Source: Auricularia sp. M13 (taxonomy: Eukaryota; Basidiomycota; Agaricomycetes; Auriculariales; Auriculariaceae). From it: a DNA stretch of 64,000 nucleotides. The stretch covers positions 1,302,001-1,366,000 of the forward strand of contig CM073202.1 in NCBI GenBank assembly GCA_037042915.1, given 5' to 3'. The notes under the pieces are model-generated. The model was not told the origin of the DNA. It searched no databases and saw only the letters and a list, made by a program, of their open reading frames with translations. Made by a program: the position numbers and the translations under genes. Shown here one piece after another: positions 46,201 to 58,147 of the stretch. The stretch's first letter is position 1. Every line of letters begins with the position of its first letter.

Positions 46201-49200
46201 CTCCAAGACCTTCAACGACGCCGCCCTCCGTGAGGTTGTTGACGTTGTCGGGCAGAGCGGTAACCGCCTCCTCGAGATTGTCAACTTCAACGTCGAGGTG
46301 AGTGGAGTCGTTCAGTGTGCTCGATATCCCACACTGACGTATCACAGGGTCAACAATACGTCTGCGCGGGAGAGCTTGTCGCCCTGCAGGCTCTGACCAA
46401 CGTCTTGAACTATATCAAGGTTGAGAAGATCGACATCGCAAAGGTGAGTACTTCGACAGCACGCGGCCAGCTTCCTGACAATGGGCTTCTCAGTTGACTG
46501 AGAAATTCACGCTCGAGCAAGTCCGCGAAATGCTCAACGAGATCGTCAAGAACTGCCTCGAGAAAGCCCTCCAGCAGCAAAAGGACCAGGGCTACATCAC
46601 ACTCGAGCGTGGTTATGCCACCATCCCTCTCCCCGGCATCGATGTGCCCTTCCACTCGCGGTATCTTTGGGCCGGCGTCATGCCTTTCCGTGCATGTCCG
46701 TATTCAACGTTGACCATTTGAACCGTGTTTGCTCACGTCCTCTTTAGATCTGTCGAAGAAGATCAACCCCGCACAGCTCGACCCGGACATGCTCATTGGG
46801 AAATACGTTCCTAACCTCATCGCCCAGCCCTTCGAGGTCACCAAGGAATACGCTCAGAAGATCTACGACCAGACCTCGTCTCCGCGCCTCGATAAAGTCT
46901 TACGCAACTGGGAAACCGAGAACTGGGGCGCTGCTGAACAGCGTCAAAAGCTGGCTTACATTATCCTCGTGGAACTCCTTGCGGTTTGTTTTTCAAAGTT
47001 TCATGGACGTCATTTCTCACGAATGCACAGTATCAATTTGCGTCGCCCGTCCGTTGGATCGAGACCCAAGACCGCTTGTTCACCCAGTACAAGTTCGAGC
47101 GTCTTATCGAGATTGGGCCAGGTCCCACGCTCACGGGCATGGCTACCCGAACGCTGAAGGCGAAGTACGAGACCCAGGACAATTCCATTGGCCGCACTCG
47201 CGTTATTCTCTGCCACGCGAAGAACGCAAAGGAGATCTATTATCAATTCGAGGACGAAGCTGTTTCTGACGCCGCAGACGAACCTGCCGCTGACAGCGCA
47301 CCCGCTGCTGCCGCCCCAGTCGCTGCTGCCGCTCCCGTCGCCGCCGCACCTGCTGCTGCCGCCGCTTCCATTCCCGACGAGCCCGTCAAAGCCCTGGACA
47401 TTCTTCGTGTCATTATCGCGCAGAAACTCAAGAAGAAACTCGAGGATATTCCCACGTCGAAAGCTATCAAGGACCTCGTTGGCGGCAAGTCGACCCTCCA
47501 GAATGAGATTCTGGGTGACCTTCAGCTCGAATTCGCCACGGCGCCTGAGAAGGGCGAGGAACTCCCACTCGACGAGCTGGCAGCCGCTCTTAACGTTGGC
47601 CACGCCGGCACCCTTGGCAAGTACTCCGCAGGACTCGTCTCGCGCGTCGTTGGCGGCAAGATGCCCGGCGGTTTCAGTATGTCGGCCGTCAAGGCCTACC
47701 TTTCCAAGAGTTGGGGTCTCGGTCCGCTGCGTAGTGACGCCGCCCTGCTCTACGGCGCAACAATGGAACCTGCGAAGCGTCTCGGTTCGGAGGCAGAGGC
47801 GAAGGCGTGGCTCGACTCCGTGGCGGCGGCCTATGCCAAGCACGCTGGCATATCGCTCTCGAGTGGAGGTGCGGCGGCTAGCGGCGGCGCTGGTGGTGGT
47901 GGCGCTGTCATTAACAGCGAAGAATTCCTCAAGTTCCAGGCCGAGCAGGAGGAATTTGCCAACCAGCACGTCGAGTTATACATGCGTTACCTGAAGCGGG
48001 ACTCGCGTGCCGGCGAGCGCGCTGCAGACGAAGCCCGGTCGACCGCTCTGGCTCTACAGGCCAAGCTCGACAGCATCGGCAAGGAGCATGGCGATTCGTA
48101 CATCGACGGTATCCAGCCTATATTCACGCCGCTCAAGGTCCGCCACTTCGACTCCTCCTGGAACTGGGTTCGCCAGGATGCGCTCCTTATGTGGTACGAT
48201 ATCATCTTCGGCCGCTTGACCACAGTCGATCGCGACATCACCGCTCGCTGCATTGCCATCATGAACCGCGCGGACCCGGCGCTACTGGCCTACATGCAAT
48301 ACCACATCGATAACTGCGACACCAGCCGCGGCGAAGCCTACGTTCTCGCCAAGCAGTTCGGCCAACAGCTTATCGACAATTGCAAGGAAGCCATGGCCAA
48401 CGCTCCCCGGTATAAAGATGGTACGCGTCGCAGTTTTATGGTCGTCGTAGTCACTGACACACATGACAGTGACGTTCCCCACGGCACCGAAGACGGAAGT
48501 TACCTCGAAGGGCGACATCGTCTACTCCGAGGTCAATCGCGAAGGCGTCCGCAAGCTCGAAGCCTACGTTCTCGAGATGGCGAGCGGCGATACGATCCCC
48601 AACGTCAACCTGCAAAAGGTGCACGAGGACGTCCTCAAGCTCTGGAACGTGGTCAAGTCCCAGCCCGAGATTAGCCAGGAGCAGAAAGGCCGAATCAAGG
48701 CGCTCTACGAGGGAGTCGTGCGCTCCCTTCGAAAGGCACCAGAGCCGCATCGCCCTCGACAGGTGCCACGCAGCCGTCGCTCGTCTTCGCAATTCCTCCG
48801 TCCCCAGGTTTCCAGTGTCGTCACGTCGGTTTCCGCGGACAAAATCCCGCTCCTCCACTTGAAGCGTCGCACGGGCACTGCTTGGGAATATAGCAGCAAC
48901 CTCACGAGCGTCTATCTCGACATCCTTAGCGAGATCGCAACCAGTGGAACGACGTTTGAAGGCAAGAACGCGCTGCTCACTGGAGTCGGCAAAGGTTCAA
49001 TTGGTGTTGAGGTCCTGAAGGGTCTTCTCTCTGGCGGTGCCCACGTCGTCGTCACCACCTCGCGCTTCAACCGCTCGAACGTCGAGTTCTACCAGGATAT
49101 CTATCAGAAGTATGGTAGCCGCGGCTCAGCGCTCGAGGTTCTGCCATTCAACCAGGGCTCGAAGCAGGACGTCGAAGGCGTCGTCGACTACATCTACGAG

Positions 49201-52200
49201 ACGCTCGGCCTCGATCTGGACTACATTCTGCCTTTCGCTGCGGTCCCTGAGAACGGGCGCGAGATCGACGGCTTGGATGATAAGTCCGAGCTTGCTCACC
49301 GCATCATGCTCGTCAACGTCCTTCGTCTTCTGGGCGCAGTCAAGAGCAAGAAGGCGAGCCGCCATTTTATTACTCGTCCGACGCAGGTCATCCTACCGCT
49401 CTCCCCGAACCACGGCCTGTTTGGCAACGACGGCCTCTATTCCGAGTCCAAGATCTCTCTCGAAACGCTGTTCAACCGCTGGGCGTCTGAAAGCTGGGGC
49501 GAATACCTGTGCCTGGCGGGCGCTGTCATCGGGTGCGTTCATATTGGCCTCTAGTTTTTTAGCTTGACTTATAGCGTACAGCTGGTGCCGTGGTACTGGA
49601 CTGATGGAGGCGACCAATATGGTCGCGGAGCAAGTCGAGGCGCACGGCGTCCGCACGTTCAGCTCGAAGGAGATGGCCTTTAACCTCCTTGGCCTCATGC
49701 ATCCCCTTCTCTTCAGCATCACCCAAGTCGAGCCCATCTGGGCAGACTTGAGTGGCGGCATGGACCGTGTCGCTGACCTGGCAGAAATCACTGCGCGCAT
49801 CAGGCGCGGAATTACACAGCAAAGCGAACTTCGCCGTGCTATCGCGAAGGACAACGCCGCCGACTTCAAGGTCGAGAACGGCGTCGAGGCAGAGCGTGTG
49901 CTGCAGACGGTGTCGGTCACCCCGCGCGCCAACTTCAAGTTCGAGTTCCCCAAGGTCGAGTCGGCAGAGTCGTTGCAAGATCTTGCTCAACTGCAAGGCG
50001 TTCTCGACCTGGACAAGGTCATCGTCGTCACAGGCTTCGCCGAGGTCGGTCCTTGGGGCGGATCGCGCACTCGTTGGGAGATGGAGGCTCGTGGAGAGTT
50101 CACCATTGAAGGCTGCATCGAGATGGCCTGGCTCATGGGATACATCAAATATGTCGATGGCCGTCTCAAGAACGGGACACTCTACGTTGGATGGGTCGAC
50201 GCGAAGACGGAGGAACCAGTCGACGACAAGGACGTCAAGGCCAAGTACGAGCAGGACATTCTCGCCCACTCAGGGATTCGTCTCATAGGTACGTTTGGCG
50301 CGACGACCTGTGAACTCGTTTACTCATCGTTCCTCAGAGCCCGAGTTGTTCAAGGGCTACGATCCAAAGAAGAAGGTCTTCCACCAGGAGATTCAGCTCA
50401 ACCACGACCTCGAGCCCATTGAAGTGGCCGAGTCTGAAGCACACAAATTCAGTCTCGAGCACGGCGACAAGGTCGACATCTGGCACACGGAGACTGGCGA
50501 GTGGTTTGTCAAGTTCAAGAAAGGCGCACGCGTCTACGTCCCGAAGGCCTTCCGCTTCGATCGATTCGTCGCTGGCCAAATACCCACTGGTTGGAGTGCT
50601 GGACGATACGGCATTCCCGACGACATCGTCGCGCAGACCGATCGAACTGCTCTCTGGGCCCTCGCGTGCACAGCTGAGGCATTGGCTCTATCCGGCATTA
50701 CGGATCCTTATGAGCTTTACAAGTACGTGCACCCCTCGGAGGTCGGATCTAGTTTGGGTAGCGGCTTGGGCGGCGTGCAAAGTCTGGCTTCGATGTTCAA
50801 GGAGCGCCGCGAGGACAAGGACGTGCAGAAGGACATCCTGCAAGAGACGTAAGCAAAGTCGGCATGGTTCAGTTCTAACGCTGATTCTGTTCTCCAGGTT
50901 CATTAACACAGTCGCGGGATGGGTCAACCTTCTCCTCCTGTCGTCGTCTGGGCCCATCAAAATTCCCGTCGGCGCTTGCGCCACAGCGCTGCAGTCCGTC
51001 GAGATAGCGTGCGATTCCATCCTCAGTGGCAAGGCCAAGGTCATGATTGCTGGAGGCTTCGATGACTTCGGCGAGGAAGGCTCTTATGAATTCGCGAACA
51101 TGAAGGCGACCAGCAACGCCGAGACCGAGCTTGCGATGGGCCGCGAGCCAACCGAGATGTCCCGGCCGACGACGAGTACTCGTGCTGGGGTGAGCACATT
51201 TGCGCCTCGTTGATCTTGACACTGACTATGATTCACATTAGTTCATGGAGAGCCAAGGAACTGGTGTGCACGTTGTCATGAGCGCTGCGACTGCTTTGCG
51301 CATGGGTGCTCCTATCCGTGCCATCATCGCTTACACCTCGACTGCAACGTACGCCGTCCTCTTTCTACAATGTTGATAGGTGCTCAGCTACTTCAGTGAC
51401 AAGGCAGGACGTTCTGTGCCAGCTCCGGGTCGAGGACCGCTTTCTGTCGCAAGACAGATTCCTTCCGCCCACCCATCTGTTCTGCTCGACCTCGGATATC
51501 GTTCTCGGCAACTTGCGTTCCGTCGCCGTCAGATCTCGCAGTGGATGGAGAACGAGCGCGCGCTCTTGCAGGAAGAGATCGAACTGCGCCAGCGCGGTGA
51601 CGCTCCTGTCCCGGAGGACTTCGTTTCAGCACGTCTCGCGGCCATCGAACAGGAGGCTGTCAGGCAAGAGAAGGACGCGCTGGCGACTTACGGTATGCTC
51701 GAAGGCTCGGATCCGTCCATCGCACCTTTGCGTCGTGCTCTCGCAGTATGGGGCCTCACGCCCGACGACATCGGTATGGTGTTCTTGCTCTTCCTGAATG
51801 TTATGCTCATAGCTCTTAGGCGTTGTTTCAATTCATGGGACAAGCACGAAAGCTAACGAGGCGAACGAGACGCACATCTACAACGATATCTTCAAGCACA
51901 TCGCGCGCACGCCAGGCAATGCTGTTCCCGTCATCGCGCAGAAGAGCTTGACCGGCCATCCGAAGGGCGGTGCCGCGGCTTGGATGATGAACGGCCTCTG
52001 TCAGAGCATCATCTCTGGAATCATACCAGGGAACCGCAACGCAGAGTAAGCCTTTCTCCACTGTCGCCTTTGTCAGTACTTATCTTCTCCACGCAGCAAC
52101 GTCGACATCAACCTCAGGCAATACGAGTACTTGATGTTCCCGTCCAAAACTATCCACACGGACGGCATCCGCGCAGGCTTGCTGGTGAGTGCTGTTCAAT

Positions 52201-53003
52201 GCTGGGATGGCTACGGAAGTGCTGATGAAGCATAGACATCCTTCGGCTTCGGCCAAGTCGGTGCCGTTGCGCTCGTTCTCCATCCTCGTTATCTCTTTGG
52301 CGCCCTATCTGCGGAACAACTGGACACGTACAAGGCTCTGAACCACCAGCGCGCTTTGCAATCGTACAAGGCAATGAGCGAGATGATGGTTAAGAACTCA
52401 CTTGTCAAGGTGAAGGCGCACCCACCGTACACCGAAGACCTCGAGGCGCCGGTGCTTTTGAACCCACTTGCCCGCACTTCACTGGACAAGACGGGAGAAT
52501 ACCTGTTTCCGGCGAAGCTCCCCACCAAGCAGGTCATCGACTCGCGCAACGTCGAAGTCCTCGCCAAGTCCCTCAACGCTTCTGGCGCTGCGGGCGTAGG
52601 TGTTGATCAGGAGCTCATCTCTGCTGTCCCGTCCGGCAACCCGACGTTCGTCGCACGCAACTTCACGGAGGCGGAAATTGCCTACTGCCGTGCTCAGCCT
52701 CATCCTGCAGCGTCGTTTGCGGCTCGTTGGGTGGGCAAGGAGGCCGTCTTCAAGTCCCTCGGCGTCGCATCGAAAGGCGCTGCCGCTGCCATGAAGGACA
52801 TCGAAATCATTCCCGGCGAATCTGGCGCTCCGCAGGTCATTCTGCACGGTGATGCAAAGGCTGCTGCCGATGCGAAGGGCATCTCGCAGGTCCTCGTTTC
52901 GTTGAGCCATACCGACGTGAGTGCATGTTGTTGGAGTCTATACGCCTGTCGCTGACTTTGTTTGCAGTCGACCGCCATCGCTTTCGCCCAGGCATCCGTC
53001 TGA
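40251..53003 (+). CDS. FAS: Fused type I fatty acid synthase (beta+alpha)
   Basis: Single polypeptide joining fungal FAS1 (beta) and FAS2 (alpha), making C16/C18 acyl-CoA in the cytosol. Twenty-one exons sum to exactly 3,913 residues. Order: acetyltransferase ([22 protein letters not shown]); FMN enoyl reductase ([22 protein letters not shown]); hydratase/hot-dog region ([18 protein letters not shown]); malonyl/palmitoyl transferase ([25 protein letters not shown]); Ala/Pro linker; ACP with phosphopantetheine Ser in [14 protein letters not shown]; ketoreductase ([19 protein letters not shown]); ketosynthase ([15 protein letters not shown] with the active Cys, [18 protein letters not shown]); C-terminal phosphopantetheinyl transferase ([21 protein letters not shown]). 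The intron 44500-44549 is GC-AG with consensus donor GCAAGT. The first intron (40320-40385) is frame-neutral, so its retention cannot be excluded. Confidence 0.95.
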
Positions 53004-53289
53004 ACCACTGACGCTTTCGTGTTGCATTTTTTTGAGGCTGTATAGTAGTAGTCACGTCGCACTCGCTTTCATAGATTTCTCGCATGGATGAACCGCAAAA
53101 GTAATAGAATTCTTTCTTTGACTCTGACACTTGACACGCGTGTGGCGATTCATTGGGGAGACGCGTCTCCGGCGGAGCGGAGGCTTCTGCGCTGCGAGAC
53201 TCCGTTCCCGCACTTTGGCTTGAAGACCGGCCGTGGACATTGGTCACAGCTACGAAGCGCGCACACGCCGTTGAACCCTAAGCGGAGCG

Positions 53290-55103
53290 ATGAATCGACC
53301 TGGTGCGCGTGGCGCTGGAGGGCGAAGCGGTGGTTGACTTGGATTCTATTAGGACAAGCACCCCAGCGGCCTCCCAATCTTGCACCTACACCAGCCATGT
53401 CGGCCCAGTTTCGCGCGCCGTACCAGCAATACGCGATGCCTCAGCGCAGCGTCATGCAGCAATACCCTCCGCTGGCTGGCCACCGCGCGCAAAATATTGG
53501 AGGCCAGCCGTCCGTCGCCAGCGCCGTCGGCGGGGCTCAGACTGGACGAGAATTCGACCCAAGCGACTTTCCAGCGCTTGGCGCACCCAACCAGCCGACC
53601 CAGCCGACCGCGCAGGAGGGCCACCAGGGCGCGTTGAACGGCTTCCCGCAGCAGGCGCAGGATCAGCAACATCGACAGAACGTCCTCGGTTCCCTCGCAG
53701 GCGCCCAGCAGCAGCAGCAGCAGGCGCAGCAGCAGCAGTTGCAGCAGCAGGCTGGCATGATGACAATTGGCCAGCAGCAGCAGCGATTGCAGCAGGCATT
53801 CGCGTCTGACGCGGACAAACGGGTGCGCCGGATTCGCCATATCTTGTAAATTTGAAACGATTCCTTACAAGATTATCAGAGTTACGCGGTGAAGCTCAAC
53901 CAGGCCAACAGCGCGGCATGGAATTCGGCGAATCCTTCACAGAGTCAACAGGGCTTTCACCAAAACCTCGCGAACGGCGTGCCAACACAACACCATTTAC
54001 ACCAGCAACCGAACTCTTCGTCTCTGAACGCTCCTCCAGGGCTCCCGCCGGGATTGCAGTCGTTTAGCCAGCCACAACAACATATACAGCAGCAGACTCC
54101 TCAGCACGCAATCGGTGGTGGACTTCATGGACAATATGTCGGCGCCGGCGCAATACCAAACGCGTCTGAACCGCATGCAAGTCCCACGCAGCAGCAGGGC
54201 GCGGTCCAGTCAGGCGGCTTGAACCAGCAGGGTGTTCTTCCACAAACGCCGGCTCAGCAAATCCTCATTTCCCCAGCAGACCGTTGGGGTCTCATGGGTC
54301 TCCTCGCCCTCATCAAAGCCACTGATCCCGACGTTAATCTGCTGTCATATGGCCAAGACCTGGGGACTATGGGCATGGACATGAATGCTCAAGGGTACGA
54401 AATTTCGGACGCTAATCGATATGTCGAATGCTCATCCCTCTCCAGGCACATTAGCGGATCGTTCATCACGCCATGGTCAGACTCGTCCGCGGCGCACACC
54501 GTCGAACCCGACTTCCACTTGCCGGCATGTTATAACATACACGCCCCACCTCCTGGGCCAAGCAAAGCAGCAGCATTCAGCGACGAGACGCTGTTCTTCA
54601 TGTTCTACTCCTCACCTCGCGACCAGCTGCAGGAAATTGCTGCCCAGGAGCTGTACGCCGTTTGAGCTTCCATTGCCCTCCGGTCACCACTGACGCCCAC
54701 TGCTTCCACTAGGTATAACCGTGCATGGCGCTTCCACAAGGAATCCCGGTTATGGATAATCAAGGAGAACGGCGCCTCACCATCGCAAAAGATACCTGGC
54801 GGCGAGGTCGGTGTCTATCAGTACTTCGACCCCGATAACTGGGAGCGCCAGCGGAAACAGATGCAAGTGCTCTACGCCGATTTGGAGGAACGCACGCCAA
54901 ACGTACCCGCATTTGCCGGGAACATTCCGCACCTGCAGCAGCAGCAGTCGTTTCAGCAGGGCCCAGGACAGGCGCAGGCTGGGCAGAATGCGCCCCTGGG
55001 CCTCCAGAGTGCGCCCGCGCAGGCACTTCACATGCAGATGCAGGCTCAGAACGCGCAACGCGGGTTCCAAGGCATGGGCATGACCGGTGTTGCCGCTATG
55101 TAA
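53290..55103 (+). CDS. NOT2: CCR4-NOT complex subunit NOT2 (CDC36)
   Basis: Scaffold subunit of the CCR4-NOT deadenylase/transcription complex. Exons 53290-53302 (13 nt), 53353-53822, 53880-54394, 54446-54652 and 54713-55103 sum to 531 residues. The N terminus and middle are Gln-rich low complexity (runs of Q at 53707-53750 and 54080-54200), with the conserved short motif DFPALG and YAVKLNQAN. The C-terminal NOT-box has WGLMGLLALI, GSFITPWSD, PDFHLPACY, FSDETLFFMFYSSPRDQLQEIAAQELYNRAWRFHKE and VYQYFDPDNWERQRK. The start is fixed by the short exon MNRPG spliced to QAPQRPP. Tandem with FAS, 286 bp downstream. Confidence 0.93.
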
Positions 55104-55558
55104 ACCAACGGCGGTGTAGCTGCGAGTGGGGAGGGCAGTGGTGGTGGTCGATGGCGGCGTATCGCGTTTTTATGCGCAACTGTATCTGTATGCGTCGTGC
55201 CGTGCATATTGCTCTTTTTCTCTTTCGCTCTGCTGTGACAATCTTGTTGACGCGCCCTTTCCTTTTCACCCTATTTCAATGTAACTTGATGAAATCATGG
55301 GACATTGTGTCGACAATTTCGACCTCCAAGCCGTGTCATTGAAGCTTGAAGCTTGGAATCGGCGCGTCCCGAGTTGCCTCTTGACGGCTAAGTTGAAGTT
55401 TACGAAGTCATCCGTCTTTAGCCAAGAGTCGACCTGGCCAGGATTGACATGATCGTCTTCGTCGATGCATTTAGAACGAGGACTGGACGCGGGCCAGCCA
55501 CCGGAAGCATTCTCGCCGCTCTCAATCACTCTTTCTCTTTCGCCCACATCGCAAGTCC
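55104..55558. other. Intergenic region, NOT2 / glycosyltransferase-like
   Basis: NOT2 3' flank and promoter of the next gene. Nothing else seen. Confidence 0.5.
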
Positions 55559-57797
55559 ATGCCGAATAGGCTGAGGATTGCGTATTACTGCTCCGGCCAT
55601 GGCTACGGACACGCAACGCGGGTATCGGCTTTCGCAAGCCATCTGCTCGCCCTCGGTGCATCTGTGCACATTGTGTCTTCAGGTGTGACTCGCTGTAGCC
55701 CCCAGTCCAACCTGATCATGAGCTCCATGCCCAGCACCTGCACACATATTCTCGGACAGCATCGTACGCGGGGCGCATTACCGCTACGCAGAAATTGACC
55801 CGGTCATCGTGCAACCTCTGGCGTAAGCGACGACTTCGAACACGGGTCCTGGCCACTGACCATCCATTTGAAGGTATCGCATCGACCGTGCAAAGAGTCT
55901 TACCGTTCTTGAACGTTTCCTTGAGCAGAAGGATGAGAAGGCTCACCATGAGAAGGAATGGCTCGTCGAAACGAGCATAGATTGCGTGATCACCGATGCA
56001 GCATGCCTTGCAAGGTAGGTCTTCCATGATCCATGCAATGCCCGTTTGCGAGCTCCTTAGCCCACTATTAGCCTCGCAGCACATCTTTCTGGGATACCTT
56101 CCATTCTATGCACCAACTTCACGTTCGACTCCATCTTCAGCTACCTCGGCACGCAATTCGTTGACCCGTCTTCGGTGTCGTCCGCTCTGGAGCCCGTCTC
56201 CGCGGAAGAACAGTCTCAAGACATACCCATTGTCTCTAGTGTGCTTGCGCCCCTTGTCGACCAACTGCTGGATGCCTACCGTTGTGCGGATCTGCTGCTG
56301 CTATTGCCTGGAGCTATACCGATACCATCTTTCATGGCATACCCTGAATTACCGTCACCGCAGTGGCTAGACGGACACCAACGCTTTCTTCCCGATGTCG
56401 CGGACGCGCTAGATAGAGTACAGCAACCTGCGAAGCTGTTGCCTAATTCCCAGACCCGAGCCATCGTGTCAACGCCTCTGCTCGTCCGGGAGCCGTCCAT
56501 CGACGTTTACACGAAGGATGCTCGTTATCACTTGCTAAATGCTATTGGGGTTCCCCAGGAGATGCATGACCACAAGATACTTGTGGTGTCCTTCGGCGGC
56601 CAGCGCATAGTGCCGCCACGAAGTGTCAGCAGCAGCGCTAGCGCCTCGCGTTCGGGGTCGCCTGTGCCACCGTCAGTGTCGCACCTCTCCGATGGGACAT
56701 TCATCGATGGTGGGAGACGGCGCTCGTCGCACACGGTGCTCGCGCCGGTTCTTGAGCCTTCGGCGAACGGTACCGTCGAACCGAGCCATAACACGAATCC
56801 ACACCACAGACACGAGCACACGCACCATTACGAGCACGTCCACGAAGCGCACCACGCCTCTCATTTTCAACACCCACTCCGCGTGCACCAGACACCGTCG
56901 CGCCCTGCGATCCATTCGCGAATCAGTTCGGCGCAGGAACTCGTCGCGGCTGTGGAGGCGCTCAGTGCTCTGACCGTCAACGAGCTTCCACCTACACCAG
57001 AGGCCTCACTTTCTCCGCCTCCCCGACGCCCCCATCGGTCGTTACGCATCGCGACCCCATCGCATATTTATGTTCCCGGCGCTCCAGGGCCTGTATCTCC
57101 ACCAGGGTCGGGCAAGTCGCTCAAAGGCTTTCAGTTTGGTGTTACGCCGGCCAATGGAATGGTTGAGGAGGATCCACAGGCTGCACTGTTGCCCGATGAA
57201 TCTTGGATCGCTATTGTGTGCGGAGCTGGGGATTCGTGGGGAGGCGATGTGTTGCCCGAACGCTTCTTTGGTGAGCTCCTTGTCAACCGCTGGTCCACTC
57301 AGGCTGATCGCACACAGTTGCCCCAAAGGAGGTGTATATGCCGGATTTGACCGCGATTGCCAACGTGCTCATGGGCAAACTGGTATGCATTTGAACGTCA
57401 TTGGTTCCCATCGATAGCTGACGCGATGCGTTGTGCAGGGCTACAGCACGTGTGCCGAGTGCGTCGACTCCTGCACGCCCTTCGTCTTTGGTACGCACGT
57501 TCCTGCCTTTCCAGCTTCATTCGATGTGACCGTCTTCATCCAGTGCCACGTCCGTTGTTCCTGGAAGAAGCGGGCCTGCGTATAATGTTGGAAACACGCG
57601 GCGTTGGGCTCGAGATGACGCGCGAACAATACGAATCCGGCGACTGGGCCAAGCTTGTGCAGCAGGCGTACGAGCTGGGAAAGGAGAAGAAGGCCGCAAA
57701 GCTCGAGCGTGGCATCGATGTGCAGAGACAGCAAGACCTGAGGACGCTGGCGGCGGACGTTTCAGAGTGGATCAGGCATAGGCGCCGCAACGTGTAA
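55559..57797 (+). CDS. GT-B glycosyltransferase-like protein
   Basis: Resembles the N-terminal glycosyltransferase-like half of plant L-arabinokinase, without a kinase half. Seven exons (55559-55682, 55735-55822, 55874-56014, 56072-57270, 57318-57382, 57439-57490, 57544-57797) sum to 640 residues. Rossmann-type start: IAYYCSGHGYGHATRVSAFASHL; donor-side half: YMPDLTAIANVLMGKLGYSTCAECV then PFVFVPRPLFLEEAGLRIML. Between them lies an insertion of about 190 residues that is Ser/Pro-rich and contains a His cluster (HRHEHTHHYEHVHEAHH, about 56800-56860). The C-terminal helical tail is basic. Activity and substrate are unknown; assignment rests on fold-level similarity. Confidence 0.75.
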
Positions 57798-58147
57798 CCC
57801 TCAACGGACCAAGTCTTGCAAATCGCAATGGACATCATAGAAATGTATCGTATTGGTACTCTTTTCGTCCCATAATCCATAGACGCTGCGCTCAAATGAC
57901 CCAGTCTCGCAAATCGCAAGGGAAATTATACCTAGAAATGAATCGTATTATCACAATGTATTGTATTAGCACACTCCCATAGCTCGGAGCCTCCTATGTG
58001 GTCGCGTGAGCAAGAAGGCTAATCAGTAAGTACTACGCGGTATCACGCTGGTGTCACCAAACACGCGTCGATCGCGCGCTTCGACCCTATTTCTATCCGT
58101 CATTTGACCGCGATGGAATGAAGCTTGGCTCTCTACTTGTAAGAGCC
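57798..58147. other. Intergenic region upstream of the paladin-like gene
   Basis: Contains two near-repeats: cttgcaaatcgcaatgg at about 57814 and ctcgcaaatcgcaaggg at about 57904. An upstream in-frame ATG at 58118 could extend the next gene by ten residues. Confidence 0.45.
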
